DNA of 20,515 nucleotides from Pseudomonadota bacterium (lineage in GTDB: Bacteria > Pseudomonadota > Alphaproteobacteria > Acetobacterales > Acetobacteraceae): assembly GCA_021845835.1 (NCBI GenBank), contig JAJZVE010000011.1, positions 1 to 20,515 on the forward strand. The letters run 5' to 3'. Below the pieces are notes generated by a model. It ran no database searches. It was given only the letters and a program-made list of their open reading frames with translations, and was not told where the DNA came from. The position numbers were made by a program, and so were the translations under genes. Shown here one piece after another: positions 1 through 7,033 of this stretch (positions are counted from its first letter, which is position 1; each line of letters begins with the position of its first letter).

Positions 1-1452
1 GGCATGCTCGATCGGCGCCAGGCAGGGATTGGGCGTGAACGCGGGGTCGCCATAGAACCTGTTGTAGGCGGTGGTTCCCTTGCCGAAGCGCCTGTCCTCG
101 CCGTTGCGGGCGTCCTGGTTATATTCGGCAACCGTCGCCTCTAATGCCAGCGGCTCGATCCCGGCATTGCGCGCCAGTTCGCCGATGGTTGCTCCGCGCC
201 TGAGGTAGCCCGAACGGATATGCGGCCCGAGCGGCAGGGGAAACGGCTTGGCGAAGCCGAGGCCGAACCGCCGAATGAATTTATGATCGACAACCAGGTA
301 CGCGCGCACCCGCTCCCCCGGGGATGCCGCGGCGAGCAGGCCCTGCATGAAGTCGTGGTAGGAATTCGCCTCGTTGACGAACCGCTTTCCCGCGGCCGTC
401 ACGGCGATCAGGCCCGGTTTGCCGCGATCGATGAAATGGGGGAATACACCGCTGGAACCATCCTTGCGCGGAACCTGCGACACCGGCACCCAGGCCGCGG
501 CATTGGGATAGCCGAGTTCGAGCGCCGCACCACGCTGCTCGCCAAGGCGCAGGCCGTCGCCCGTGTTCCCCGCGGGGGCGGGCGAGAAATGACCCGTGCC
601 GTGACGGTCATGTGGGAACAGCCGCGCCCGCCGCGCCTTGTCGTGAGGGAAGCCACCGGCGGCGAGCACGACCCCGCGCCTTGCCCGCACCTTGACGGTG
701 CCGGTCGGCGTGCCGACGATCCCGCCCCGAACCCCGCCTTCGCCCAGCAGGCCTTGGACCGGGGCGTCGGTCCAGATCCTTACGCCGGCGTCGAGGGCGC
801 TGCGGAACAACCGTCCGGCGAGTGCGCCGCCATTGGTCAGGCGCATGCCACGGCCATGAAACGCCAGATCGCGCACATGCGTTGCCAGACGATAGGCGAC
901 ATAAGCGGCCGAAACGGGCGAGCGCGTGGCGTTGACGAAGTGACGAAGATCGGGACCCGTTCCGATGATCATGCCGGCCAGCGTAAGTTCCGGCAGCGGC
1001 GGCCGCAGGCGGCGCAGATCCTGTCCCAGATTTCGGGCATCGTAGGGCATGGCCAGGATCGACCGCCCGCCGGAACGTCCGCCCGGCGCGTCCGGATGAT
1101 AATCGGAGAATGCCGACGCGGCCTCGAACTGCAGCGCGGTCCTTGATTCGAAGAAAGCCGTCGCCGCTGCGCCATTGTCGAGAAATGCGTCCACGCACTC
1201 GGCATTGAAGAAATTGCCGGCCTGATCCCGCAGATATTCCCTGGCGGCATCGAGCGTATCGACCACGCCGGCCCTCTGCGACACCGGCGCGCAGGGGATC
1301 CACATGAAGCCGCCGGACAGCGCCGTGGTGCCGCCGACATAACGGTCCTTCTCGGCGACGATGACATCAAGCCCGTGCAGTGCCGCTGCCACGGCCGTCG
1401 CCAGCCCGCCCGCACCGGACCCCACCACGAGAACGTCGCATTCCACGCTCAT
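1..1452 (-). CDS. FAD-dependent dehydrogenase, KstD/fumarate reductase flavoprotein-like (3' end beyond window)
   Basis: The frame is open from an ATG at 1452 to base 1 with no stop, giving 484 visible codons; the C-terminus lies outside the window. The N-terminus begins MSVECDVLVVGSGAGGL, a Rossmann FAD site (GSGAGG, residues 11-16), followed by an acidic residue (E34) and GGTTALSGG (40-48), typical of the succinate dehydrogenase/fumarate reductase flavoprotein superfamily. An LAAGGF segment is a second FAD contact, and the last visible part (NPCLAPIEHA) resembles the conserved C-terminal substrate loop of 3-ketosteroid 1-dehydrogenases and related enzymes. Known family members desaturate cyclic ketones next to the carbonyl, or reduce enones. 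It is the last gene of a four-gene minus-strand set (lyase, SDR, EthD, this gene), 116 bases after the EthD gene. Exact substrate unknown; family assignment is firm, KstD-type activity is inference. Confidence 0.88.
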   Translation of the reverse strand, partial: MSVECDVLVVGSGAGGLATAVAAALHGLDVIVAEKDRYVGGTTALSGGFMWIPCAPVSQRAGVVDTLDAAREYLRDQAGNFFNAECVDAFLDNGAAATAFFESRTALQFEAASAFSDYHPDAPGGRSGGRSILAMPYDARNLGQDLRRLRPPLPELTLAGMIIGTGPDLRHFVNATRSPVSAAYVAYRLATHVRDLAFHGRGMRLTNGGALAGRLFRSALDAGVRIWTDAPVQGLLGEGGVRGGIVGTPTGTVKVRARRGVVLAAGGFPHDKARRARLFPHDRHGTGHFSPAPAGNTGDGLRLGEQRGAALELGYPNAAAWVPVSQVPRKDGSSGVFPHFIDRGKPGLIAVTAAGKRFVNEANSYHDFMQGLLAAASPGERVRAYLVVDHKFIRRFGLGFAKPFPLPLGPHIRSGYLRRGATIGELARNAGIEPLALEATVAEYNQDARNGEDRRFGKGTTAYNRFYGDPAFTPNPCLAPIEHA

Positions 1453-1524
1453 GTCCATCCCCCTTCCTGGTCCGGGCGGCGGCGTCACGGGGCGCACAGG
1501 GATCGGATCGTAGCCGAAGATAAC

Positions 1525-1543
1525 CGTGGTCTGCGGGACCACG
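1525..1543. promoter_or_regulatory. Perfect 7-bp inverted repeat in the 116-base gap before the flavoprotein gene
   Basis: CGTGGTC (1525-1531) is the exact reverse complement of GACCACG (1537-1543) across a 5-base loop. It sits between the EthD gene stop (1569) and the flavoprotein start (1452). No T-run follows on the minus strand, so it is not a classical intrinsic terminator. It could be an mRNA hairpin that adjusts expression of the last gene, or a regulator site. Structure is seen; function is a guess. Confidence 0.35.
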
Positions 1544-1568
1544 CCGATGAATGACGCCGTGTCGCGGT

Positions 1569-2228
1569 CTAGATGACCCGGCGTTCCTCGACCAGATATC
1601 CCGCAATGATGCCGCCGCTCGATCTGTAATCCGCTTCGAGGGAGACGAATGCGGGCGACCGCGTCAGGGCGCGCGCCTGCAGGACGCTCTCGAAACCGAG
1701 CTCGACGATGAGGTCCGGCGGCCTCGGTTCGTGCCAGAGATGCGCGCGCCAGTCCACGCTCAGCACGCGGTTCGCAACAGCGCGGCGGACCCCCGGCAAG
1801 GACGCCGCGCGGTGTCCGAATGCGCCAAGCGCGCTCTCTGCGTTCGCGTCAGCATGTCCACCTCGGCACAACAACATGATCCTGGCGTTGCCGCTGCCGG
1901 GTCTGAGTTCCGTTTCCTCCACCGCGAAGATCGTGATGCCGCGAATGAAATTCAGCTCGTCGTCCGGCAGCGACTTCGCCGCTGGCGAATCGAATGCGGC
2001 GACCTTCGCAGCCTCGTCGGCAAACCAGAGCTCGACCACCCCGTCGAACGTGAAGGGCCGGGCATCGCCTTCGCCCTTCGTAAGACACTCGATCACAGGA
2101 TTCTGGACGTAGCCAAACACTCCTGGCATGCGCTCCACGATCCTCGCGTGGTGCTCGTGCCAGTAGGTCCGGAACTGAGCAAGGCTCAGGTCATGCTTGC
2201 GGACCAGCAGGGTCATTCGCTTGATCAT
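1569..2228 (-). CDS. Tandem EthD-domain (dimeric alpha-beta barrel) protein
   Basis: A 219-residue protein of two ferredoxin-like halves. The first (about 1-105) carries the EthD-type pattern F-R-x-Y-W-x-x-H-H (residues 19-27), then MPGVFGYVQN (34-43). The second half (about 115-215) has a similar length and order, with SLPGVRRAVAN (143-153) in the matching place, but lacks the YW-HH motif, so it looks like a diverged duplicate. EthD-type proteins are small alpha-beta barrels found beside oxidoreductases in degradation clusters; some are needed for ether or polyketide-type oxidation and many have no known reaction. It lies 62 bases downstream of the SDR gene and upstream of the flavoprotein, so it is probably co-transcribed with them. 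The upstream ribosome-binding site is weak. Fold assignment is good; role unknown. Confidence 0.8.
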   Translation of the reverse strand: MIKRMTLLVRKHDLSLAQFRTYWHEHHARIVERMPGVFGYVQNPVIECLTKGEGDARPFTFDGVVELWFADEAAKVAAFDSPAAKSLPDDELNFIRGITIFAVEETELRPGSGNARIMLLCRGGHADANAESALGAFGHRAASLPGVRRAVANRVLSVDWRAHLWHEPRPPDLIVELGFESVLQARALTRSPAFVSLEADYRSSGGIIAGYLVEERRVI

Positions 2229-2290
2229 CGCCGTTCAAATCGCTTTCCCGCCGGATCGGGAACACCCCCGCGCCAGCGATGCATCGAGGT

Positions 2291-3088
2291 TCAGACAGGA
2301 AACTTTCCACCATCGACCATGATGGTCTGGCCGGTGATGTAGTCGGAATCGGCGCTGGCGAGAAACGTGGTCGTGCCGGTCAGGTCGCTCGGTGTCGCCG
2401 CCCGGCCGCGCAGGATACCGGCGGAGAACATGTTGATCGCCTCGCCGGCGCTCTTGCTGGTTCCGATGGCGACCAGATCCTTGTCGAGCTGCTCCCACAG
2501 CGGCGTCAGCACCACGGCTGGCGCAAAGCCGTTGACCGTTATGTCGTGGGGCGCCAGTGCGCGCGCGGCGGCCTGGGTGAGCGAAAGGACGGCGGCCTTC
2601 GATGCGCAGTAAGGCGCCATGTTGCCGTAGCCCTGGCGGCTCGCCACCGAGGCGGTGTTGATGATCTTGCCGCCGCCGCCCTGGGCGATCATCTGCCGCG
2701 CCGCTTCCTGCGTGCCAAGCAGCACGCTGAGCGCGTTCACCCGCAGGATCAGATCCCAGTTTTCCTCGGTAACGTCCATGAAATTGAGCGGCCGGTTGAT
2801 GCCGGCGTTGTTGAACATGACGTTCAGGGAGCCGAATGCCTGCACCACGCCTGCGACGGCGGCGCGGATATCCGTCCGCTTCGTCACATCGCCCCGAAGG
2901 CCGACGGTCCTGCCCGCGCCGTCCCCGCGGACCCGCTCCGCCACCGTCTCGGCGACCCTGACGACGGCCGGATCGACATCGACGTAGGCGACGTTGCCGC
3001 CTTCGCGCACCAGCGCGTCGGCAATGGCGAGCCCGATGCCGCGTGCCGCGCCGGTCACCAGGCAATTGCGATTCGTAAGCCTGCCCAT
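2291..3088 (-). CDS. Short-chain dehydrogenase/reductase (classical SDR)
   Basis: A 265-residue classical SDR. Visible motifs: cofactor loop TGAARGIG (12-19), acidic residue after beta-2 (YVDVD, 35-39) suggesting NAD(H) preference, NNAG (93-96), N118, catalytic S147, Y160 and K164 in a YCASK motif, and the C-terminal ITGQTIMVDGG (251-261). It should oxidise a secondary alcohol to a ketone or do the reverse. A longer reading from GTG at 3100 exists, but GGAGAG just upstream of the ATG at 3088 makes that ATG the better start. It lies 70 bases after the lyase gene and before the EthD gene on the same strand. Substrate not determinable. Confidence 0.93.
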   Translation of the reverse strand: MGRLTNRNCLVTGAARGIGLAIADALVREGGNVAYVDVDPAVVRVAETVAERVRGDGAGRTVGLRGDVTKRTDIRAAVAGVVQAFGSLNVMFNNAGINRPLNFMDVTEENWDLILRVNALSVLLGTQEAARQMIAQGGGGKIINTASVASRQGYGNMAPYCASKAAVLSLTQAAARALAPHDITVNGFAPAVVLTPLWEQLDKDLVAIGTSKSAGEAINMFSAGILRGRAATPSDLTGTTTFLASADSDYITGQTIMVDGGKFPV

Positions 3089-3150
3089 GAGACTCTCCAC
3101 TATTCCAACTCGTTTCCGACGGCGGGTCCGGCCGCCGGAGCAATCGTCCG

Positions 3151-3168
3151 CGGCGGCCTCAGCCGCCG
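3151..3168. other. Short GC hairpin across the lyase stop codon
   Basis: CGGCGGC (3151-3157) pairs with GCCGCCG (3162-3168) over a 4-base loop, spanning the stop of the lyase gene (3159-3161). On the minus strand it precedes the SDR gene without a T-run. It might damp readthrough into the SDR gene, or may be chance in GC-rich DNA. A smaller repeat (TCCGG-CCG-CCGGA, 3127-3139) lies in the same gap. Confidence 0.25.
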
Positions 3169-4025
3169 AAGCGATCTTCCACGGCGGCCCAGTCTCCGAA
3201 TCCGACGAGCCGTTTGTACTCGTCGAAGGTGACGCCGGCCTTGTCCGGGGCCAGGGCGTCCCGCTTCAGGTCGGCCAGCGTTTCCCGCATCACGCGCGCA
3301 GCGCGCATCAACAGCGTGATCCCATGAATGACCATCGCGAATCCCATTTCGCCGAGCTCGCGGTTGGACAGGATCGGCGTCAGGCCGCCCTCCAGCATGT
3401 TGGCCAGTTGCGGCACGTCGAACGCCCCGCCGATTTTGGCCAGTTCCTCGACGTTCCTGGGCGCCTCGATGAACAGGCCGTCGGCACCCGCGCGAAGATA
3501 TCGCTCGGCGCGCCGGAACGCGGCATCGAGGCCTTCGACGTCACGCGCATCCGTGCGCGCGATCAGGAACAGCTCGCGATCGTCGCGCGCCGCGGCGGCC
3601 GCGCGAAGCTTCGCTTCCATGACCTCGACCGGGACAAGTGCCTTTCCGGCCATGTGGCCGCACCTCTTGGGTGCGACCTGATCCTCGAAGAACAGCGCCG
3701 AGACGCCCATCTGCTCGTATATCCGGATGGTCCGGGTCACGTTCTTCACGTCGCCGTAGCCGTCGTCGGCATCGACCAGCGCCGGCAGGCGGGAGCCGAG
3801 CATAATGTCCCGCACGCTCTGGGCCATTTCACCCAGGCCGATGAGTCCGATATCGGGCAGCGCATAACGGACGCCAACCACCGGAAAGCCGCCGATGAAG
3901 TAGGCGGGAAACCCCGCATCCTCGATCAGACGGGCGCTGAATGCATCATGCGCGCCGGGGAGGACCAGCGGCTTGCCGCGCGCAAGCAGTTGGCGCCAGG
4001 TCGGCTTCTTCGCATCGTTGCTCAT
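3159..4025 (-). CDS. Isocitrate lyase/PEP mutase superfamily lyase
   Basis: A 288-residue TIM-barrel enzyme of the ICL/PEPM superfamily, close in length to 2-methylisocitrate lyase (about 295). Visible residues: the metal-binding segment VDADDGYGD (84-92), FFEDQ (112-116), and the loop KRCGH (120-124), whose Cys122 is the catalytic cysteine position of isocitrate and methylisocitrate lyases and is absent from phosphonopyruvate-type members. This points to C-C bond cleavage of a 2-hydroxy or tricarboxylate-like acid rather than P-C chemistry. The start is ATG at 4025, preceded by GGAGGA; an upstream in-frame start at 4067 lacks such a site. First gene of the minus-strand set with an SDR, EthD and flavoprotein. 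A methylcitrate-cycle role is not supported, since prpC and prpD are not next to it. Confidence 0.88.
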   Translation of the reverse strand: MSNDAKKPTWRQLLARGKPLVLPGAHDAFSARLIEDAGFPAYFIGGFPVVGVRYALPDIGLIGLGEMAQSVRDIMLGSRLPALVDADDGYGDVKNVTRTIRIYEQMGVSALFFEDQVAPKRCGHMAGKALVPVEVMEAKLRAAAAARDDRELFLIARTDARDVEGLDAAFRRAERYLRAGADGLFIEAPRNVEELAKIGGAFDVPQLANMLEGGLTPILSNRELGEMGFAMVIHGITLLMRAARVMRETLADLKRDALAPDKAGVTFDEYKRLVGFGDWAAVEDRFGG

Positions 4026-4312
4026 CGTTCCTCCGCAATTGCCGCCGCCGTGCCATCGGCCCGGCACGACCCTGGCCGATGCCGCGGCAGAGCCGCGTGT
4101 TCCCCGTCTTCACCATCCGGCTCGCATTTCGCCATTAACATAGGCGTTTGTCAACGGAGAATCCGCCCGGCCGCTCCGCTGGTCGGCTGTCGGCGCGGGC
4201 AGGCAGGCAATTCGGCCGTTACAAATGCTTTCGATGAATGCTAATCGTCGGCGCGGCTGAACGGGCCGCCCCACCGGGGACGACCCGACCGCAGATAAGG
4301 AACCATCACCGC
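4026..4312. promoter_or_regulatory. Divergent intergenic region between the lyase and the SDR gene
   Basis: This is the longest gene-free stretch (287 bases) and must hold both promoters. On the minus strand, TTGACA (complement of TGTCAA, 4149-4154) is a perfect -35 hexamer for the lyase operon, but the matching -10 near 4126-4131 (CGAAAT) is weak. On the plus strand, TTACAA (4219-4224) with GCTAAT (4240-4245), spacing 15, is a poor candidate for the SDR promoter. The region between about 4130 and 4250 is visibly more AT-rich than its surroundings. No strong operator palindrome was seen. Confidence 0.4.
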
Positions 4313-5062
4313 ATGCTGCTCGCAGGACGCATCGCGCTCGTCACCGGCGCCGCCCAGGGCAACGGAGCCGCCATCGCCGCCGGCCTCGCCGCCGCGGGGG
4401 CGCGTGTCGTCGTCACCGACATCGACGCGGCAGGCGCCGAGCAGACCGCTTCCGCCATCCGGCAGACCGGCGCGGAGGCCTGCGCCTTCGCGCTCGACGT
4501 CACCGACCCCGGCGCCTGTACCGCGGTCGCCGCGGCGGTCGGGCGTGCCGTCGGTCAGGTCTCGGTGCTGGTGAACAACGCCGGCGTCTGCCCGCGCCAC
4601 ACGATCGACAGCGCCGAGCTGCGGCGGGCGTGGAATCTCGCGCTCGACGTGAACCTCCACGGCACGCTCAACGTCACGCTGGCCTTCCTGCCGGCGCTGC
4701 GCGTCACGAAGGGCACGATCATCAACATCGCCTCGATCGCGTCTTTCGTCTCCACCGCGACCTCCATCGGGTACTCGACGTCGAAAGCCGCGGTTCGGAT
4801 GCTGACGCAGAACCTGGCGCAGGAACTGGCGAAGGACGGCGTGCGCGTGAACGCCATCGCGCCCGGCACCTTCGCCACCGCGATGACCGAGGCGACGCGG
4901 CGCGATCCGGAACGCAACGAACGCTTCCTGGCCCGCATCCCGATGGGCCGTTACGGCGAGCCGGAGGAGATGGTCGGGCCGGTGGTGTTCCTGGCCTCCG
5001 CCATGTCCAGCTACATGACCGGCAGCACGCTGGTGGTGGACGGCGGCTATCTGGCTGTCTGA
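4313..5062 (+). CDS. Short-chain dehydrogenase/reductase, FabG-like classical SDR
   Basis: A 249-residue classical SDR with cofactor loop TGAAQGNG (11-18; the usual Ile of GxxxGIG is Asn here), D36 after beta-2 (VTDID) suggesting NAD(H), NNAG (88-91), N114, S141, Y154 and K158 (YSTSK), and C-terminal MTGSTLVVDGG (235-245). ATG at 4313 is preceded by AAGGAA; the frame is open further upstream to 4238, but that extension does not resemble an SDR. Transcribed divergently from the lyase operon and convergently to the crotonase gene. Probably a 3-hydroxyacyl or cyclic alcohol dehydrogenase of the same locus; substrate unknown. Confidence 0.92.
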   Translation: MLLAGRIALVTGAAQGNGAAIAAGLAAAGARVVVTDIDAAGAEQTASAIRQTGAEACAFALDVTDPGACTAVAAAVGRAVGQVSVLVNNAGVCPRHTIDSAELRRAWNLALDVNLHGTLNVTLAFLPALRVTKGTIINIASIASFVSTATSIGYSTSKAAVRMLTQNLAQELAKDGVRVNAIAPGTFATAMTEATRRDPERNERFLARIPMGRYGEPEEMVGPVVFLASAMSSYMTGSTLVVDGGYLAV

Positions 5063-5085
5063 ATGCCGCCCCGGGGAGGCGGCAT
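5063..5085. terminator. Hairpin between convergent SDR and crotonase genes
   Basis: ATGCCGCC (5063-5070) pairs exactly with GGCGGCAT (5078-5085) over a 7-base loop. It starts immediately after the SDR stop (5060-5062) and lies 6 bases from the crotonase stop (5092-5094). A perfect stem in a 29-base gap between converging genes fits a bidirectional terminator, although no T-run follows on either strand. Confidence 0.55.
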
Positions 5086-5091
5086 GCGACG

Positions 5092-5856
5092 TCACCGGCC
5101 GCGGAAATGCGGCGGGCGCCGCTCCGCCATCGCCTTCACGCCTTCACGAAAATCCTCGGTGGCGAACTGCGCCTGCTGCTCGGCGAGTTCGTGGTCAGTG
5201 ATGGCGGCCACGGCATCGGCCAGGCCGCGGCGCAGGGTGCGCCGCGTGGCTGCGACAGCGAGCGGCGCCGATTGCGCGATTTCCTCCGCCAGCGCCTGCG
5301 CGGCGGCGCGCAGCTCCGCCTGCGGCACCAGCACGTCGGCCAGCCCGATCGCGTGCGCCGCCTCGCCGCCGATGCGCCGGCCGGTGTAGAACAGCAGCGC
5401 CGCCTGCTGCGCGCCGACGACGCGCGGCAGCGTGACGCTGAGGCCGAAGCCGGGGTGGAAGCCGAGCCGGTTGAAATTGGCGGTGAAGCGGGACTCCGGC
5501 GCGGCAACGCGGAAATCCGCGACCAGCGCCAGCCCGAGTCCGCCGCCCACGGCCGCCCCCTGCACCGCCGCGACCACCGGCGTTGCGCAGCGGAACAGCC
5601 GCACCGCCTGCTGATAGAGATGCCCGCCCGCACTGTCGCCCACCGTGTCGCGCGCGGGCGCGCTGAAATCGGCGCCGGCACAGAAATTCCTGCCCGCCGC
5701 GGCGAGCAGGATGCAGCGGCAGTCCGGGTCGGCGTCGAACGCCTCGAACGCCGAAGCCAGGTCGCGGATCAGCGGAATGTCGAAGTAGTTGTGCGGCGGA
5801 CGGCAGATCTCGGCGATGCCGACATGACCCTGCCGGGTGACGCGAACGTTGCTCAT
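5092..5856 (-). CDS. Crotonase-fold protein (enoyl-CoA hydratase/isomerase family) lacking the usual acidic residues
   Basis: A 254-residue crotonase-fold protein. The oxyanion-hole segments are present: FCAGADF (58-64) and QGAAVGGGLGLAL (99-111). Both glutamates of classical hydratases are replaced: the GGGCEL-type Glu is G108, and the FGQPE-type Glu falls at F128 (FTANF). The isomerase-type Glu position in the next loop is also Gly (FHPGFG, 133-138). It probably binds an acyl-CoA and stabilises an enolate or oxyanion, but may be a hydrolase, lyase or isomerase, or a non-standard hydratase, rather than a classical hydratase. The ATG at 5856 overlaps the upstream acyl-CoA dehydrogenase stop (ATGA). 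Last gene of the transporter/dehydrogenase operon. Confidence 0.88.
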   Translation of the reverse strand: MSNVRVTRQGHVGIAEICRPPHNYFDIPLIRDLASAFEAFDADPDCRCILLAAAGRNFCAGADFSAPARDTVGDSAGGHLYQQAVRLFRCATPVVAAVQGAAVGGGLGLALVADFRVAAPESRFTANFNRLGFHPGFGLSVTLPRVVGAQQAALLFYTGRRIGGEAAHAIGLADVLVPQAELRAAAQALAEEIAQSAPLAVAATRRTLRRGLADAVAAITDHELAEQQAQFATEDFREGVKAMAERRPPHFRGR

Positions 5857-7016
5857 CGCAGTCCCAGCCCCCGCGCAATGATGCCGCGTAGAATCTCGCG
5901 CGTGCCGCCGCGCAGCGAGAACGACGGTGCGGTCAGCACCAGATGCGCGAGCACGGCGACCAGCGGGTCGGCGTCGTGTTCCGACGGCTCCACGTCGCAG
6001 AGCAGCCGCACCACCTCCACCGTTTCCTGTTCCAGAACGTTGCCGAGGTCCTTCACCACGGCCGCCTGCAGTGCCGGGTCGGCGCCCGCCTGCAGCATGC
6101 CGGCGACCGAGCGCGACAGCCGGCGCAACACGAGAATGTGCGACGTAAGCCGCCCGATCGTGACCGCGGCCCGCTCCGGCGCCGCCGGGCCGAGGGCGCG
6201 GACCGCTTCCACCAGCAGCGTAAAGGCAGACAGGAAGCGGTCCGGGCCGCTGCGCTCGAAGGCGAGTTCCGCCGTCACCTGCCGCCAGCCGTCGCCTTCC
6301 CGGCCGAGCAGTGCCTCGTCGGGCAGCAACAGGTCGGTGATGGCGACTTCGTTGAAGTGGTGGGCGCCGCGCATGTCGATGATCGGCCGCACCGTCATCC
6401 CCGCGCCGCGCGCGTAGGCCATGTCCACGATGAACTGGCTGGCGCCGGCATGCCGGTCGTCGGCCGCTGTCGCGCCGGTGCGGCAGAACAAAATCATGAA
6501 GTCGGCGCGGTGCGCCCGCGTGGTCCACAGCTTCGTGCCGTTGACCCGCCAGCCGCCCGGCACGCGCGCCGCCCGCGTGCGCGCCGCCGCGAGGTCGGAG
6601 CCGGAGTCGGGTTCGCTCATGCCGATGCAGAAGCAGCATTCGCCGGCGGCAATGCGCGGCAGGAAGCGTTGCCGCTGCGCCTCGGTGCCGTTGCGCAGGA
6701 TGCTGGGGCCGCTCTGCCGGTCGGCGATCCAGTGATGGCCGACCGGGGCGCCGGCGGCGAGCATCTCCTCTAGCACCACGTAGCGTTCCAGGGCGGAGCG
6801 TTCGTGGCCGCCGTAGCGCTGCGGCCACATCATGCCGATCCAGCCGCGCGCGGCCATCCTGCGGCTGAACGCGGGGTCGGCGGCACCCCAGGCCTCGGCA
6901 CGCTGCAGCGGCGTGCGGTCGCCGAGTTCGTCGGCGAGGAAGGCGCGCACATCGGCGCGCAACGCCTCGGTGGCGGCGTCGGGGGCGGGGGGCGGGGCAA
7001 AGGCGAGGACTTGCAT
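5853..7016 (-). CDS. Acyl-CoA dehydrogenase, subunit with FAD N-site motif and catalytic Glu candidate
   Basis: A 387-residue acyl-CoA dehydrogenase: N-terminal helical domain (about 15-125), middle beta domain with CIGMSEPDSGSDL (130-142) and WRVNGTKLWTT (156-166), and C-terminal helical domain ending in GGTREILRGIIARGL (371-385). The residue before GT is Gly, so the medium-chain-type catalytic Glu is absent; E254 in FERSGPDRF aligns with the alternative catalytic Glu of isovaleryl-CoA/long-chain-type enzymes. The R-x-Q-F-G flavin motif expected in the C-terminal half is missing here, yet is present in the adjacent gene, suggesting that the two form a heteromer. ATG at 7016 is chosen; GTG at 7025 is also possible. 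It lies 17 bases after its partner gene. Confidence 0.93.
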   Translation of the reverse strand: MQVLAFAPPPAPDAATEALRADVRAFLADELGDRTPLQRAEAWGAADPAFSRRMAARGWIGMMWPQRYGGHERSALERYVVLEEMLAAGAPVGHHWIADRQSGPSILRNGTEAQRQRFLPRIAAGECCFCIGMSEPDSGSDLAAARTRAARVPGGWRVNGTKLWTTRAHRADFMILFCRTGATAADDRHAGASQFIVDMAYARGAGMTVRPIIDMRGAHHFNEVAITDLLLPDEALLGREGDGWRQVTAELAFERSGPDRFLSAFTLLVEAVRALGPAAPERAAVTIGRLTSHILVLRRLSRSVAGMLQAGADPALQAAVVKDLGNVLEQETVEVVRLLCDVEPSEHDADPLVAVLAHLVLTAPSFSLRGGTREILRGIIARGLGLR

Positions 7017-7033
7017 TTCGGTCACGTTCCCGG

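Noticed and set aside
220..1146. Plus-strand frame of 308 codons
   Set aside because: Antisense to the clear FAD-dependent dehydrogenase; no recognisable motif.
3089..3100. GTG start for the first SDR, four codons upstream
   Set aside because: GGAGAG lies inside this extension and is well placed for the ATG at 3088, which also gives the usual SDR N-terminus.
3159..4025. Phosphonate metabolism enzyme (PEP mutase)
   Set aside because: KRCGH with the catalytic Cys is typical of isocitrate/methylisocitrate-type lyases, and no phosphonate genes are nearby.
4630..6417. Long plus-strand frame of 595 codons
   Set aside because: It crosses the end of the SDR gene and runs antisense to the crotonase and acyl-CoA dehydrogenase; Arg/Ala-rich with no domain pattern, a common artefact of GC-rich DNA.
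5092..6828. A single 578-residue minus-strand reading frame
   Set aside because: Only its last 254 residues (from the ATG at 5856) are a real crotonase; the upstream part is a shadow of the acyl-CoA dehydrogenase gene in another frame, Arg/Gly-rich and without family motifs.
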